From Caballeronia sp. dw_276 (GTDB lineage: Bacteria; Pseudomonadota; Gammaproteobacteria; Burkholderiales; Burkholderiaceae): a stretch of DNA of 64,000 nucleotides. The stretch lies in NCBI RefSeq assembly GCF_018449635.1, contig NZ_JAAVUV010000005.1, positions 372,001 to 436,000 on the forward strand, read 5' to 3'. This document shows, in pieces, positions 17,217-26,563 of the stretch. A program made the position numbers and the translations under genes. Each line of letters begins with the position of its first letter. Within the stretch, counting starts at the first letter, position 1. Below the pieces are notes generated by a model. That model had not been told where the DNA came from, did no database searches, and saw only the letters and a program-made list of their open reading frames with translations.

Positions 17217-20180
17217 TCAAATGCCAAACACGTAGCCCACGCCTGCCCGGACGATGGTGCTGTTGCCCCCCGACGATGACACGCCTCCGTTGAAGTTGAT
17301 GTTGCCCTTGTCATTCCAGCGCGAAACGCCAATGCCCATCGCTGCCTGCCCTCTGTACGCGGCGACACCCGCATTCAGCGTGGTACGTCCAGGCAAATAC
17401 GGCGTAACAACATTGAGTGCCGATGCTGATGCAATACCTTTGCGGGTGTTGCGGTCGAGATCGCGGATTTGCTGGTCCGTGTTGCTGAAGCGCTGATCCG
17501 TGTAGCTGTTGGCCTGACTGAGTGTTGAGCTGGCAGACCTGTTTAACTGGTCCAGGTTGACGGCGTCTGTAGAGGATGTACCGGCTGCCACATTAGTGAT
17601 CTGACGCTCGCTGCCACGCGATCCAACTGATACCGACGACGTCCGGTCTGCAACCGAACCCGACCCAAGCGCCACCGAACTGGCGGCAGTGGCAGTAGCG
17701 TTCGCTCCGAGCGCAACCGCGTGATCGCCGCTAGCAACAGCGGCTTCCTTCGAAGTATCTCCGGAGGCGGCGTAGAAGGCCGTACTCGACGCTGTGAAGT
17801 TGTTGACGCGGGACACGGCATCGTTCAGTTGCCCGAGATTTACTCCGTCCGTAGCAATGACGCCGCTCGCGACGTTGTGAAGAATTGTGCCTCCGGCAAT
17901 GCCTTGTCCGAGCGTGGCGTTGCCGAAATCGGTGGCACCACTTGCATCCTTGTCGTAGGTCAGGGCAGTTACCGCCTTGCCGGTTTCGTCGACGAGTCCC
18001 GAGCTTTTCAGTTGAGCAACGTTGACCGCGTCCGTGTCCGATGTGCCGGCCTTCACGTTGGTGATCTGCCGTTCGTTACCAGCCGCGCCCACCGACACGC
18101 TGTTCGCCCGATCGGCTACAGAGTTCGCACCGAGAGCCACCGAGTTTCCCGCGCTTGCTTGCGCATTGCCGCCGATAGCCGTCGCGTCGGCGCCAGTCGC
18201 CGTTGCCGCTCCAAGCGTGGTGTTGGAGATGAAGTACTTGAGCGCGCCGCCGTTCTGCAAGCTGTCGACGAGTTGCGCCGTCTGGAATAACTGGTCGCCG
18301 TTCACCGCGTCCGTACTGCCCGCCTTAACCGTACCTGCCGCGACATTGCGCAGCGCGACCGGAGCAGTTGCGCCCGAACCGCCAAGCGTGACGCTGGTTC
18401 GATTGACCGTACCATCTGAGCGCATGTCGTAAGTAAGCGCCGCGGTTGAATTGCCTGCCGAATCCACTAGCCCTGCGTTCTTCAATTGAGCCACGTTGAC
18501 GACGTCGGAGTCGGCTGTACCGGCCTGCACGTTGGTAATCTGCCGCTCGCTGCCCGCGGCGCCCACCGACACGGTATTAGCACGGTCAGCCACGGAGTTC
18601 GCACCCAGTGCAACGGTATTCCCGGCGCTCGCTTGTGCATTGCCGCCGATAGCCGTCGCGTCGGCACCGGTTGCCGTTGCGGCGCCAAGCGTAGTGTTGG
18701 AGATGAAGTACTTGAGCGCGCCGCCGTTCTGCAGGCTGTCGACGAGTGCCTCCGTCTGGAACAGCTGGTCGCCGTTCACTGCGTCAGTGCTGCCCGCCTT
18801 CACCTCACCCGCCGCAACGTTACGCAGCGCTACCGCTGCGGCAGTGCTTTGCCCCCCCAGCGTCGCGCTTCTCCGGTTGACGGTGCCGTCCGCGTTCATA
18901 TCGTACGTAATGGCTGCCGCCGCATTACCTGATACGTCGATTAATCCGGCGCTCTTCAATTGAGCCACATTGACCGCGTCCTGATCCATCACCCCCGATT
19001 TGACATTGGAGATGATCGTGCCATTCGATCCGCCAAGTACAACCGCAGCTTTCGAGTCGTCCGCGTAGGCGAGTTTCGAGGGTTCGGCACTGTTCAACCG
19101 AGTCAGCAATGTGGTGACATCCTGCAGGTTCGAATTAGTCGCGTGAAGTTGGGCGCCGTTCACTGCTTCGGTGCTTTGCGAGTTCAATGCGCCGGCGGCA
19201 ACATTGCTGACCCGCACCGCCTGCCCCGATGTTCCACCTAGTGCGATCGTCGTCTTGTCCAGATTGTCGTATGCGACGAACCCATTGCTGAGGGCACCAG
19301 CCGTATCCGTGGTCGCGCCCAGGGCCTTGAGCTGGTTCAAATTGACCGCATCCGTACCCTCACGTCCCGCGCCAACGTGCACGATGCGCCGTTCCATTCC
19401 GGTATCTCCGACGGAGATCACGTTGCTCAATGAGCCGTCGCTGTTTGCGCCCAGCACGACGCTGCTGTTCCCGCTCGCCGTAACGTTGCTACCAAGCACG
19501 AACGAGTCTGAGCCGGACGCCTTGTTGGCATTTCCCAATACATAAGTCCCTGCTCCGCCCACGACGTTGTTCTTGCCGATACCACCAGCAGCGGCGCTGC
19601 TGACTCGTGTATACGAGCCAATGGCAAGCGAATCGGCCCCATTTGCACCAACACTGGTTCGCCAGCCGACCGCTAGGCTACGATCAGATTCAGCATCCGT
19701 ACGAACTCCGAGCGAGGTGGATTCGTTGCCGTTCGAGTAAACACCTGTTCCGACTGCTACGCTGCCTGCCGCCGCGTTCACGTAAGAACCGGCGGCGACC
19801 GCGTAGTCGCCCATTGCGTGCGCATTCACGCCTATCGCAACCGAATTCGTGCCGAGCGCATCAGTTGGTGTCATGCCGTCGACGGGTCCCGAGACAATCA
19901 GTTGCCCGGGGGTAAGGCCCGACGCGACAGACGGCACCAGCGGCCCGAGATTCTGGGGTAACTGCGATGAATAAACGAGGTTATCGACAAGCGTTGCGTT
20001 CGCCGCGGAAGATACAGTCAGCAAGGAAACAGGCGCCAGCGCGAGTAATACCGCCGTGCCGATCGGTGTCCGACGACGGAGAGTGCCGGCTTTGAAAGAA
20101 GACCGTACGCGCGGCGTACGAGATTCAATGTCCGACATATCAATGTGTTTGTTTAATAGAACGCGCTGCGTGAATTTCAT
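17217..20180 (-). CDS. Trimeric autotransporter adhesin (YadA-like)
   Basis: A 987-residue adhesin of the type Vc family. It has an extended signal region (hydrophobic LLALAPVSLLTVSSAANA), a YadA-like head of left-handed parallel beta-roll repeats (GTNSVAIGVNAHAMGDYAVAAG style), several neck and stalk units (VNLNQLKALG, DAVNGDQLF, DAVNVAQLK), a short coiled coil and a C-terminal YadA anchor of four beta strands ending GVGYVFGI. The open frame begins at 20258. I choose the ATG at 20180 because it opens the signal region, though the ATG at 20138 is also possible and neither has a strong ribosome site. Likely surface-exposed and involved in adhesion. Confidence 0.9.
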   Translation of the reverse strand: MKFTQRVLLNKHIDMSDIESRTPRVRSSFKAGTLRRRTPIGTAVLLALAPVSLLTVSSAANATLVDNLVYSSQLPQNLGPLVPSVASGLTPGQLIVSGPVDGMTPTDALGTNSVAIGVNAHAMGDYAVAAGSYVNAAAGSVAVGTGVYSNGNESTSLGVRTDAESDRSLAVGWRTSVGANGADSLAIGSYTRVSSAAAGGIGKNNVVGGAGTYVLGNANKASGSDSFVLGSNVTASGNSSVVLGANSDGSLSNVISVGDTGMERRIVHVGAGREGTDAVNLNQLKALGATTDTAGALSNGFVAYDNLDKTTIALGGTSGQAVRVSNVAAGALNSQSTEAVNGAQLHATNSNLQDVTTLLTRLNSAEPSKLAYADDSKAAVVLGGSNGTIISNVKSGVMDQDAVNVAQLKSAGLIDVSGNAAAAITYDMNADGTVNRRSATLGGQSTAAAVALRNVAAGEVKAGSTDAVNGDQLFQTEALVDSLQNGGALKYFISNTTLGAATATGADATAIGGNAQASAGNTVALGANSVADRANTVSVGAAGSERQITNVQAGTADSDVVNVAQLKNAGLVDSAGNSTAALTYDMRSDGTVNRTSVTLGGSGATAPVALRNVAAGTVKAGSTDAVNGDQLFQTAQLVDSLQNGGALKYFISNTTLGAATATGADATAIGGNAQASAGNSVALGANSVADRANSVSVGAAGNERQITNVKAGTSDTDAVNVAQLKSSGLVDETGKAVTALTYDKDASGATDFGNATLGQGIAGGTILHNVASGVIATDGVNLGQLNDAVSRVNNFTASSTAFYAASGDTSKEAAVASGDHAVALGANATATAASSVALGSGSVADRTSSVSVGSRGSERQITNVAAGTSSTDAVNLDQLNRSASSTLSQANSYTDQRFSNTDQQIRDLDRNTRKGIASASALNVVTPYLPGRTTLNAGVAAYRGQAAMGIGVSRWNDKGNINFNGGVSSSGGNSTIVRAGVGYVFGI
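18005..18955 (-). repeat. Tandem ~475-bp repeat inside the adhesin gene
   Basis: Two consecutive copies of a 158-codon unit (about 18005-18480 and 18480-18955), each running from VNGDQLFQT through LQNGGALKYFISNTTLGAATATGADATAIGGNAQASAG to a VNVAQLK neck. The units are nearly identical in protein, so unequal exchange could add or remove copies. Confidence 0.85.
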
Positions 20181-20300
20181 TTGGATGACTCGCTCAGGTC
20201 TTGAGCACGCGTATGCATGCTCAGAATTATTGACGTGGCCTCCGGACGGTTCGAACAATCCAGATTCTCGACTCGAGCATGTGCACGAATTCCTTCGGAT

Positions 20301-20316
20301 ACCAAATTAGTTTGGT
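20301..20316. promoter_or_regulatory. 16-bp palindrome upstream of adhesin gene
   Basis: Perfect 6-4-6 inverted repeat, 121 bp before the chosen start codon of the autotransporter. Could be an operator; the binding factor is unknown. Confidence 0.3.
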
Positions 20317-20611
20317 TCCTGAAGGACCCTCGTGGACGCCGCACTTGTGCAACTGAAACAAAGGTTGCACGCCCGTACGCTACTGTGACAGGTCAAGATA
20401 AATATCCCCTATCAGTAAACTCTTAAATCGAGGCAATCAATGCTATCGATAGCCTGAAGACAGAAGGTAGTACATATATTTATACGCGGCCGGCCATCGA
20501 AATAACGACGAACTTAAGTCCTTGTCTTATCCCGTTCGGGCTATATGGAGCACTGTGAACCCGCGCGACTCCTTGGAATACGAACCCGTATTCGGTCTCA
20601 AACCCAAACGC

Positions 20612-20642
20612 AAAAACGGCGACGTTGTTTCCAACGCCGCCG
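20612..20642 (-). terminator. pca operon terminator
   Basis: On the minus strand an 11-bp stem with one mismatch and a GAAA tetraloop, followed by TTTTT, 37 bp past the pcaK stop. Confidence 0.8.
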
Positions 20643-20678
20643 CCCGACCACGAACCAATGAACCAAGAAGGGACCTTC

Positions 20679-22031
20679 CTATAACGGCCGCCCCTCCATG
20701 CCGACCTGCGCGCTTCGCGAAACACCGCGTTTAATGATCAACGCAGCTGCCGCAATCAGCGAAGGTATCGCGAGCAATCCGAAGATGGCGCTAAAACTTA
20801 CGCCGGCTTGTAGCAGGAAACCGCCCGTCGACGCACCGAGGATTCCCCCGAAGCGGCCCACGCCCAGCATCCAGGCAACGCCTGTCGCTCGTCCGCTGGT
20901 TGGATAGAACGCAGCAGCCAAGACCGGCAAGGAGGATTGCGCGCCGTTCATGCAGACACCGGCCACGAACGTCAGCGCACCGAGCCACATGATGCTCGCC
21001 GATTGCTGCCCGACCAGCCACACAAAAAAACCGGTCAGCACATAGGTGACGGCAATGACCCGATGCGGCTCGAAGCGATCCATCAGCCAGCCGACCCCAA
21101 TGGCGCCGATGCCGCCGCCAAGCGGAAACAGCGCCGTCACAATGGACGCTTCGCGGATCGTAAAACCGGTATCGCGGATGAGCGTCGGCAGCCAGCTCGT
21201 CAACAGGTAATAGACAAGGAGCCCCGCGAAATACGTGATCCACAGGAGCATCGTCCCTGTCCGGAACTGGCTGGACAGCACAACGGCCAATCCACTCCGT
21301 TTTTGCGAATCGGCATTCTCGGGCAGCACGAACCGCAGGTTCTGCAAGGGAACCTCTGGGGCGATCCTGCGAAGCACCGCGGAGATCTTCTCGACCGGCC
21401 AGCCGCGCAGCACCATGAAGCGGACCGATTCCGGCAACACGATCAACACGACCGAAAGCGCCAACGGCAATACCCCGCCGACCACAAAGACGCTGCGCCA
21501 GCCGAAATGCGGGATGATCATCGCGGCGACCAGGCCGCCCGCCGAAGCACCAACGGTGAAACCGCAAAACATCGTGTTGACGATCAACGCACGCATGCGG
21601 GCCGGCGAATACTCGGACATGAGCGTGGTGGCGTTGGGCATCGCGGCGCCAAGGCCGATGCCCGTCAGCAACCGCATGACGGCGAGCATGGAAAGCGAAG
21701 TGGAAAAAGAGCACAGCACGCTGAAGACGCCGAACGACAGCACCGAGCCGATCAACACACGCTTTCTGCCAATCCGGTCAGCCAGCGGCCCTGCAAACAG
21801 CGCCCCTATGGCCAGCCCGAAGAGCGCGGCGCTCATCACAGGCCAGAGCGCTGCCTTGGTCGGATGCCATTCCTGCACGAGCGCCGGCGCGACAAAGCCG
21901 ATGGACGCCGTATCGAAGCCATCGGCGGCAACGATCAGAAAACACAAGATAAGGATCATCCACTGATACGGCGAAAATCGCCGTTCGTCGATGAACCGCT
22001 GTACATCGAGCGTGCCGTCAAGCTGGGCCAT
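20679..22031 (-). CDS. pcaK: Aromatic acid transporter of the AAHS MFS family (PcaK-like)
   Basis: A 450-residue, 12-segment inner-membrane MFS transporter, last gene of the pca operon. Family marks: DGFDTASIGFVAPAL in segment 1 (the acidic DGxD motif of the AAHS group) and the loop 2-3 signature GPLADRIGRKRVL. PcaK imports 4-hydroxybenzoate or protocatechuate by proton symport. The frame extends 15 codons upstream, but AGGAG lies seven bases before the ATG at 22031. Exact substrate is inferred from the operon. Confidence 0.88.
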   Translation of the reverse strand: MAQLDGTLDVQRFIDERRFSPYQWMILILCFLIVAADGFDTASIGFVAPALVQEWHPTKAALWPVMSAALFGLAIGALFAGPLADRIGRKRVLIGSVLSFGVFSVLCSFSTSLSMLAVMRLLTGIGLGAAMPNATTLMSEYSPARMRALIVNTMFCGFTVGASAGGLVAAMIIPHFGWRSVFVVGGVLPLALSVVLIVLPESVRFMVLRGWPVEKISAVLRRIAPEVPLQNLRFVLPENADSQKRSGLAVVLSSQFRTGTMLLWITYFAGLLVYYLLTSWLPTLIRDTGFTIREASIVTALFPLGGGIGAIGVGWLMDRFEPHRVIAVTYVLTGFFVWLVGQQSASIMWLGALTFVAGVCMNGAQSSLPVLAAAFYPTSGRATGVAWMLGVGRFGGILGASTGGFLLQAGVSFSAIFGLLAIPSLIAAAALIIKRGVSRSAQVGMEGRPL

Positions 22032-22085
22032 GTCTGTCTCCTGCAATGTTTTTTTAATGACGACTACAACGTGCAACGCGCCAGA

Positions 22086-22472
22086 TCAGGCCGGGCGGTC
22101 TTCTTCATCGAAGATCTTCTGCGCCAGATGAAATGCCGAATTCGCCGCCGGCACGCCGCAATAAATCGCCGTCTGCAACAGCACCTCCTTGATTTCTTCG
22201 CGCGTGACGCCGTTGTTCCTCGCAGCCCGCAGATGAAGCGCGAGTTCTTCGCTGCGATTGAGCGCGACCATCATCGAGATGGTCAGGAGGCTGCGGGTAT
22301 GGCGCGGCAAGCCGGGCCGCGTCCAGATATCGCCCCATGCATATCGCGTGATCAGATTCTGGAATTCGGTGGTGAGGTCGGTGCGATTTTCGAGCGAGCG
22401 CGTGACGTGCGCATCGCCGAGCACCGCGCGACGCACTGTCAATCCCGCTTCGTAACGTTCGTCTTCGGTCAT
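22086..22472 (-). CDS. pcaC: 4-carboxymuconolactone decarboxylase
   Basis: 128 residues, complete single-domain CMD. It removes CO2 from 4-carboxymuconolactone to give 3-oxoadipate enol-lactone. The family core is visible: LLTISMMVALNRSEELALHLRAARNNGVTREEIKEVLLQTAIYCGVPAANSAF, with the conserved His. The frame is open upstream into pcaD, but the ATG at 22472 gives the standard length and nearly abuts the pcaD stop at 22474. Not fused to PcaD, unlike the PcaL fusions of some bacteria. Confidence 0.95.
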   Translation of the reverse strand: MTEDERYEAGLTVRRAVLGDAHVTRSLENRTDLTTEFQNLITRYAWGDIWTRPGLPRHTRSLLTISMMVALNRSEELALHLRAARNNGVTREEIKEVLLQTAIYCGVPAANSAFHLAQKIFDEEDRPA

Positions 22473-22473
22473 G

Positions 22474-23262
22474 TCAGTCTCCCAGGAATTCGAGCAGCGT
22501 TTTGGTGAAGACGCTCGCTTTTTCGATGTTCGACAAATGCGCGGCATCGAGCTCGACATATCGCGAGCCTTTTATGTACCCGGCCAGTTCGCGGCCTTGC
22601 TCAGCGGTCGTGGACTGGTCGTGCGTGCCGGCGACCACGAGCACCGGCGCCTTGATGGTCTTCGCTTCTTCGCGAGCATCGGCATCGCGCAACGCTTCGC
22701 AATTCGCCGCGTAACCTTCGCCGGATGTATGGCGGAACACGTCGCGAATCCCCGACAACAACAGCGGATGGTCTGCGATGAAACCGGCCGTGAACCAGCG
22801 CTGCAGCACGGGATCGACAAGTGCGGACATGCCGCCTTCCTCGCGCGCCTTTGCGGCCCGCGGGTCCCACGTCGCAGCCGAGCCGATCAACGCCGCCGTG
22901 TTCGAAAGCACCACGCGCTCGAAGCGCTCCGGATGGCGCGCAGCAAGCGCGATGCCGGTGATGCCGCCCATCGACAGGCCGCAGTAATGCGTGCGCTCGA
23001 TACCGAGCGAGTCGAGTAGCCCGATCACGTCCCCGGCAAGCTGATCGAGCGTGTACGGCCCCCCTGGCGCGTCCGAACGGCCATGGCCGCGCGTGTCGTA
23101 GCGCAGCACGCGATACTTCGCCGCGAGCGCTTCGACTTGCGGCGTCCACATGGATACATCACTGCCAAGTGAATTCGACAGCACGATCCAGGGCGCATCG
23201 TGGCCGGCTGAAGCATCGACGCGATAAAACAACTGGATACCGTTGACAGCGGCATAAGGCAT
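22474..23262 (-). CDS. pcaD: 3-oxoadipate enol-lactonase
   Basis: A 262-residue alpha/beta hydrolase that opens 3-oxoadipate enol-lactone to 3-oxoadipate. Nucleophile elbow GLSMGG (Ser ~95), oxyanion-hole region LSNSLGSDVSMW, and C-terminal catalytic His in DAAHLSNIEK. Its ATG overlaps the last base of the pcaB stop codon (TAATG), so the genes are coupled. Confidence 0.94.
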   Translation of the reverse strand: MPYAAVNGIQLFYRVDASAGHDAPWIVLSNSLGSDVSMWTPQVEALAAKYRVLRYDTRGHGRSDAPGGPYTLDQLAGDVIGLLDSLGIERTHYCGLSMGGITGIALAARHPERFERVVLSNTAALIGSAATWDPRAAKAREEGGMSALVDPVLQRWFTAGFIADHPLLLSGIRDVFRHTSGEGYAANCEALRDADAREEAKTIKAPVLVVAGTHDQSTTAEQGRELAGYIKGSRYVELDAAHLSNIEKASVFTKTLLEFLGD

Positions 23263-24653
23263 TAAGAAGTGCTCCTGGATGTTTTTGAACGATGCAGGTT
23301 CAACGCGGCATCGACGAAAGCGGATGCCTGACCCGCGTAGTTGGCGGGATCGAGCAGAGTTAGCAATTGGGTAGAAGACAGATGTTGGGTGACGCGTTCA
23401 TCGTTTGAAAGCACAGCGTGGAGCGTCGTTCCTTTCGCAACCGCTTCCTTCGATGCATGTTCGACGAGCGCATGTGCATCGAGCCGGCCGATGCGATCGC
23501 CAAGCGCCAGCATCACCGCCTCGCCGAGGATCAAGCCATGCGTCAAATTGAGATTGCCCGCAAGCCGCTGCGTGTTCACTTCAATATTGGAGACGATCGC
23601 TGTGATCTGCGCGAGCGCTCCGCCGGACAAACGGGCAAGATCCGGCAACGCTTCCCACTCGGCCTGCCAGCCGCCGAGCGCCCTTTCATGCTCCTGGACC
23701 ATGCCGCTGAAAACGGTCGCCACCAGGTTCGGCGCGCGCATGGCGGCGGTCAAGACAGCGGCGCAGCCGACGGGATTGCGTTTATGCGGCATGGTGGACG
23801 AACCGCCTTTGCCCGCTGCGGCCGGTTCGGCGAGTTCGCCGACTTCCGTCTGCATATGCAGCGAGATATCGCGGGCGATCTTCCCCAGCGTACCGATCAG
23901 CATCCCGAAACACGCCGCCGCTTCGGCAATCCGGTCGCGCTGGGTATGCCACGGCAGCGCGGGAAGCTGGAGCGTCAGATCATCCGCCAATGCCTGCGCC
24001 ACTTGCGGTGCCTTGTCGCGCAGACTCGCCAGCGTCCCGGCAGCACCGCCGAATTGCAGCACGAGCACGCGCGCGCGGCATTGCGCCAGACGTTCGCGAT
24101 GCCGCGTCAGCGCGTCGAGCCATTGAGCGAATTTGAGACCAAGCGTAATAGGCAAGGCTTGTTGAAGCCACGTGCGGCCGATCATCGGCGTCGTGCGATA
24201 TTTCTCGGCCTGGAGCGCGAGGGCCTCAGACAATTCGTCGAGCCCGGTCTCAAGCAAATCGAACGTAGAACGCAATTGCAGGACCGTGCCGGTATCGATG
24301 ATGTCCTGGCTCGTCGCGCCCCAATGAACGAACTTGGCGGCATCGGCGTCCTTGGTTTTGACGGCGGCCGTCAATTGCTTGACCAACGGAATCGCGAGAT
24401 TGCCGCCAGAGGCCGCGCCCGACATCAGCGTGCCCGCATCGATCGAATCGGCGTTGCACGCGGCCACGATCGCCTCGACCGCGTTTGCCGGAATCACACC
24501 ATGCACAGCCGAAGCGCGGGCGAGTGCCGCCTCGACGTCCAGCATCGACTGCACGGTCTGGCGTGCCGACCACACGGCGTTCATCTCGTGCGTGCCGCAG
24601 ATCAGATCGGTCAGGCGCCCGGTCGCAGAAAATGCCGCCTCGGACACGGACAT
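23262..24653 (-). CDS. pcaB: 3-carboxy-cis,cis-muconate cycloisomerase
   Basis: 463 residues, fumarase/aspartase superfamily. It cyclises 3-carboxymuconate to 4-carboxymuconolactone. The superfamily signature GGSSTMPHKRNPVGCA and an earlier WGATSQDIIDTG segment are intact. The open frame reaches 24710, inside pcaF; the ATG at 24653 overlaps the pcaF TGA by 4 bp and starts the family sequence (RLTDLICGTHEM), so I use it. Confidence 0.95.
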   Translation of the reverse strand: MSVSEAAFSATGRLTDLICGTHEMNAVWSARQTVQSMLDVEAALARASAVHGVIPANAVEAIVAACNADSIDAGTLMSGAASGGNLAIPLVKQLTAAVKTKDADAAKFVHWGATSQDIIDTGTVLQLRSTFDLLETGLDELSEALALQAEKYRTTPMIGRTWLQQALPITLGLKFAQWLDALTRHRERLAQCRARVLVLQFGGAAGTLASLRDKAPQVAQALADDLTLQLPALPWHTQRDRIAEAAACFGMLIGTLGKIARDISLHMQTEVGELAEPAAAGKGGSSTMPHKRNPVGCAAVLTAAMRAPNLVATVFSGMVQEHERALGGWQAEWEALPDLARLSGGALAQITAIVSNIEVNTQRLAGNLNLTHGLILGEAVMLALGDRIGRLDAHALVEHASKEAVAKGTTLHAVLSNDERVTQHLSSTQLLTLLDPANYAGQASAFVDAALNLHRSKTSRSTS

Positions 24654-25855
24654 CACACGCGCTCGATGGCGATCGCAATGCCCTGCCCCACGCCTATACA
24701 CATCGTGCAAAGCGCAAAGCGTCCGCCCGTCCGGTGCAACTGGTAGGTCGCGGTGGTGACAAGACGTGCGCCGCTCATGCCTAGCGGATGGCCGAGCGCG
24801 ATCGCACCGCCGTTCGGGTTGACGCGAGGATCGTCATCGGCGATACCGAGCAAGCGCAAGACGGCCAATCCCTGCGATGCAAACGCCTCATTCAGCTCGA
24901 TCACATCGAACTGATCGATGCTCATGCCCAGCCGCTTCATCAATTTCTGCGATGCCGGCGCCGGGCCGATGCCCATCACGCGCGGCGCCACGCCAGCCGT
25001 CGCAATGCCCAGCACGCGAGCGCGCGGCACGAGGCCGAAGCGTTTGGCGCTGTCTTCATCGGCGAGGAGCAGCGCTGCGGCGCCATCGTTCACGCCCGAC
25101 GCATTCCCTGCCGTCACAGTGCCGTCCGGTCGCACCACGCCCTTCAACTTGGCGAGTGCCTCCAGACTCGTCTCGCGCGGATGCTCGTCTTGCGACACCA
25201 GCACCGGGTCGCCCTTCTTTTGCGCGATGGAAACCGGCACAATTTCCTGCGCGAGCGTTCCGTCCTTCTGCGCACGCGCCGCTTTTTGCTGGCTGCGCAA
25301 AGCAAAGGCATCCTGGTCTTCGCGGCTCACCTTATAGTCGGTCGCGACGTTTTCGCCCGTTTCGGGCATGGAATCGACGCCATACATTTTCTTCATCAGC
25401 GGATTGACGAAACGCCAGCCGATGGTCGTATCGTAGATCTCCGCCTGACGAGAGAAAGCGCTGGTCGCCTTGCCCTGGACGAACGGCGCGCGGCTCATGC
25501 TTTCCACGCCGCCCGCCAGCATCAACGCCGCTTCACCCGATTTGATAGCGCGTGCCGCTACACCGATTGCATCCATGCCCGATCCGCACAAACGGTTGAT
25601 CGTTGTCCCCGGCACTGAATCAGGCAAGCCGGCCAGCAAAGCCGACATCCGCGCGACGTTCCGATTGTCTTCGCCGGCCTGGTTCGCGCAACCGAAGATG
25701 AGGTCGTCCACAGCGTTCCAGTCCACGTCCTTGTTGCGTTCCATTAGTGCGCGCAGTGGCACGGCGCCGAGATCATCGGCGCGAACCGAGGACAACGCGC
25801 CGCCATAACGGCCGACCGGCGTGCGGATTGCGTCGCAAATGAATGCTTCTTTCAT
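24653..25855 (-). CDS. pcaF: 3-oxoadipyl-CoA thiolase
   Basis: 400 residues, thiolase family. It cleaves 3-oxoadipyl-CoA with CoA to succinyl-CoA and acetyl-CoA, the last step of the pathway. Active-site residues are present: Cys in [10 protein letters not shown] (~90), His in [16 protein letters not shown], and the second Cys in [12 protein letters not shown]. An ATG two codons upstream is only one base from AGGAG, whereas the ATG at 25855 is seven bases away and starts the canonical [15 protein letters not shown]. Confidence 0.95.
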   Translation of the reverse strand: MKEAFICDAIRTPVGRYGGALSSVRADDLGAVPLRALMERNKDVDWNAVDDLIFGCANQAGEDNRNVARMSALLAGLPDSVPGTTINRLCGSGMDAIGVAARAIKSGEAALMLAGGVESMSRAPFVQGKATSAFSRQAEIYDTTIGWRFVNPLMKKMYGVDSMPETGENVATDYKVSREDQDAFALRSQQKAARAQKDGTLAQEIVPVSIAQKKGDPVLVSQDEHPRETSLEALAKLKGVVRPDGTVTAGNASGVNDGAAALLLADEDSAKRFGLVPRARVLGIATAGVAPRVMGIGPAPASQKLMKRLGMSIDQFDVIELNEAFASQGLAVLRLLGIADDDPRVNPNGGAIALGHPLGMSGARLVTTATYQLHRTGGRFALCTMCIGVGQGIAIAIERV

Positions 25856-25876
25856 GCCCATCTCCTGTGTTGTCCT

Positions 25877-26548
25877 TTATTGCACCGTGACCGTCGAAGC
25901 CACGTCGAGCGGTTCGTACGTCAGGGGCACTTGCGCCAGTTTCTGAAGCTCGTCGAATGACAAGCCCTCGATAATTTCCCGCACCACGAATCCACTCGGC
26001 GTCACATCGAACACGCCGTGATCGGTGTACACGCGATCAACGCAATCCACGCCCGTCACCGGATAGGAACACTCGGCCACCAGTTTGCTCTCGCCTTGCT
26101 TGGTCAGCAGTTCCATCATCACGTAGACATGTTTGGCGCCGATCGCGAGATCCATCGCGCCGCCGACGGCCGGAATTGCATCGGGCGCGCCCGTGTGCCA
26201 GTTGGCGAGATCCCCTTTCGCGGATACCTGAAATGCGCCGAGCACGCAGATATCCAGATGACCGCCGCGCATCATCGCGAACGAATCGGCGTGGTGGAAG
26301 AACGCGCCACCAGTGAGCAGCGTGACGTGCTGCTTGCCGGCGTTGATCAGTTCGTCGTCTTCCGCGCCTTTTTCCGGCGCGGGTCCCATCCCGAGCAGAC
26401 CGTTTTCGCTATGCAGAAAAATCTCGCGATCAGCCGCGAGGTGATTGGCGACGAGCGTCGGCACGCCGATACCCAGATTAACGTACGCCCCTTCCTGAAT
26501 GTCGCGCGCCACGCGCTGCGCCATTTCATCACGGGTGAGTTTTTTCAT
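25877..26548 (-). CDS. pcaJ: 3-oxoadipate CoA-transferase subunit B
   Basis: 223 residues. With PcaI it moves CoA from succinyl-CoA to 3-oxoadipate. The catalytic Glu lies in the SENGLLGMGP motif (~49); GAFQVSAKGDLANW and GGAMDLAIGAKHV are further family blocks. It is a close paralogue of the ScoB-like protein at 62360-63001, but sits between pcaI and pcaF, which fixes the pathway. Confidence 0.94.
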   Translation of the reverse strand: MKKLTRDEMAQRVARDIQEGAYVNLGIGVPTLVANHLAADREIFLHSENGLLGMGPAPEKGAEDDELINAGKQHVTLLTGGAFFHHADSFAMMRGGHLDICVLGAFQVSAKGDLANWHTGAPDAIPAVGGAMDLAIGAKHVYVMMELLTKQGESKLVAECSYPVTGVDCVDRVYTDHGVFDVTPSGFVVREIIEGLSFDELQKLAQVPLTYEPLDVASTVTVQ

Positions 26549-26563
26549 ATCGATGTCCTTTGT

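Larger units (their letters stand above)
20181..20678. other. Intergenic region autotransporter-pcaK
   Basis: About 500 bp. Left part is the likely promoter zone of the adhesin operon and contains the palindrome ACCAAA-TTAG-TTTGGT (20301-20316). Right part holds the terminator of the pca operon (20612-20642). No gene is supported. Confidence 0.55.

Noticed and set aside
17721..19915. Several plus-strand frames opposite the autotransporter
   Set aside because: They mirror the repeated head and stalk codons; translations repeat with the same ~475-bp period and match no protein family.
20937..22508. A 523-codon plus-strand frame opposite pcaK and pcaC
   Set aside because: Composition is His/Arg/Gln-rich, typical of an antisense frame of a GC-rich gene; the minus strand has a complete MFS transporter.
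23418..24746. A 442-codon plus-strand frame opposite pcaB
   Set aside because: Antisense shadow; pcaB has the fumarase-superfamily signature and operon context.
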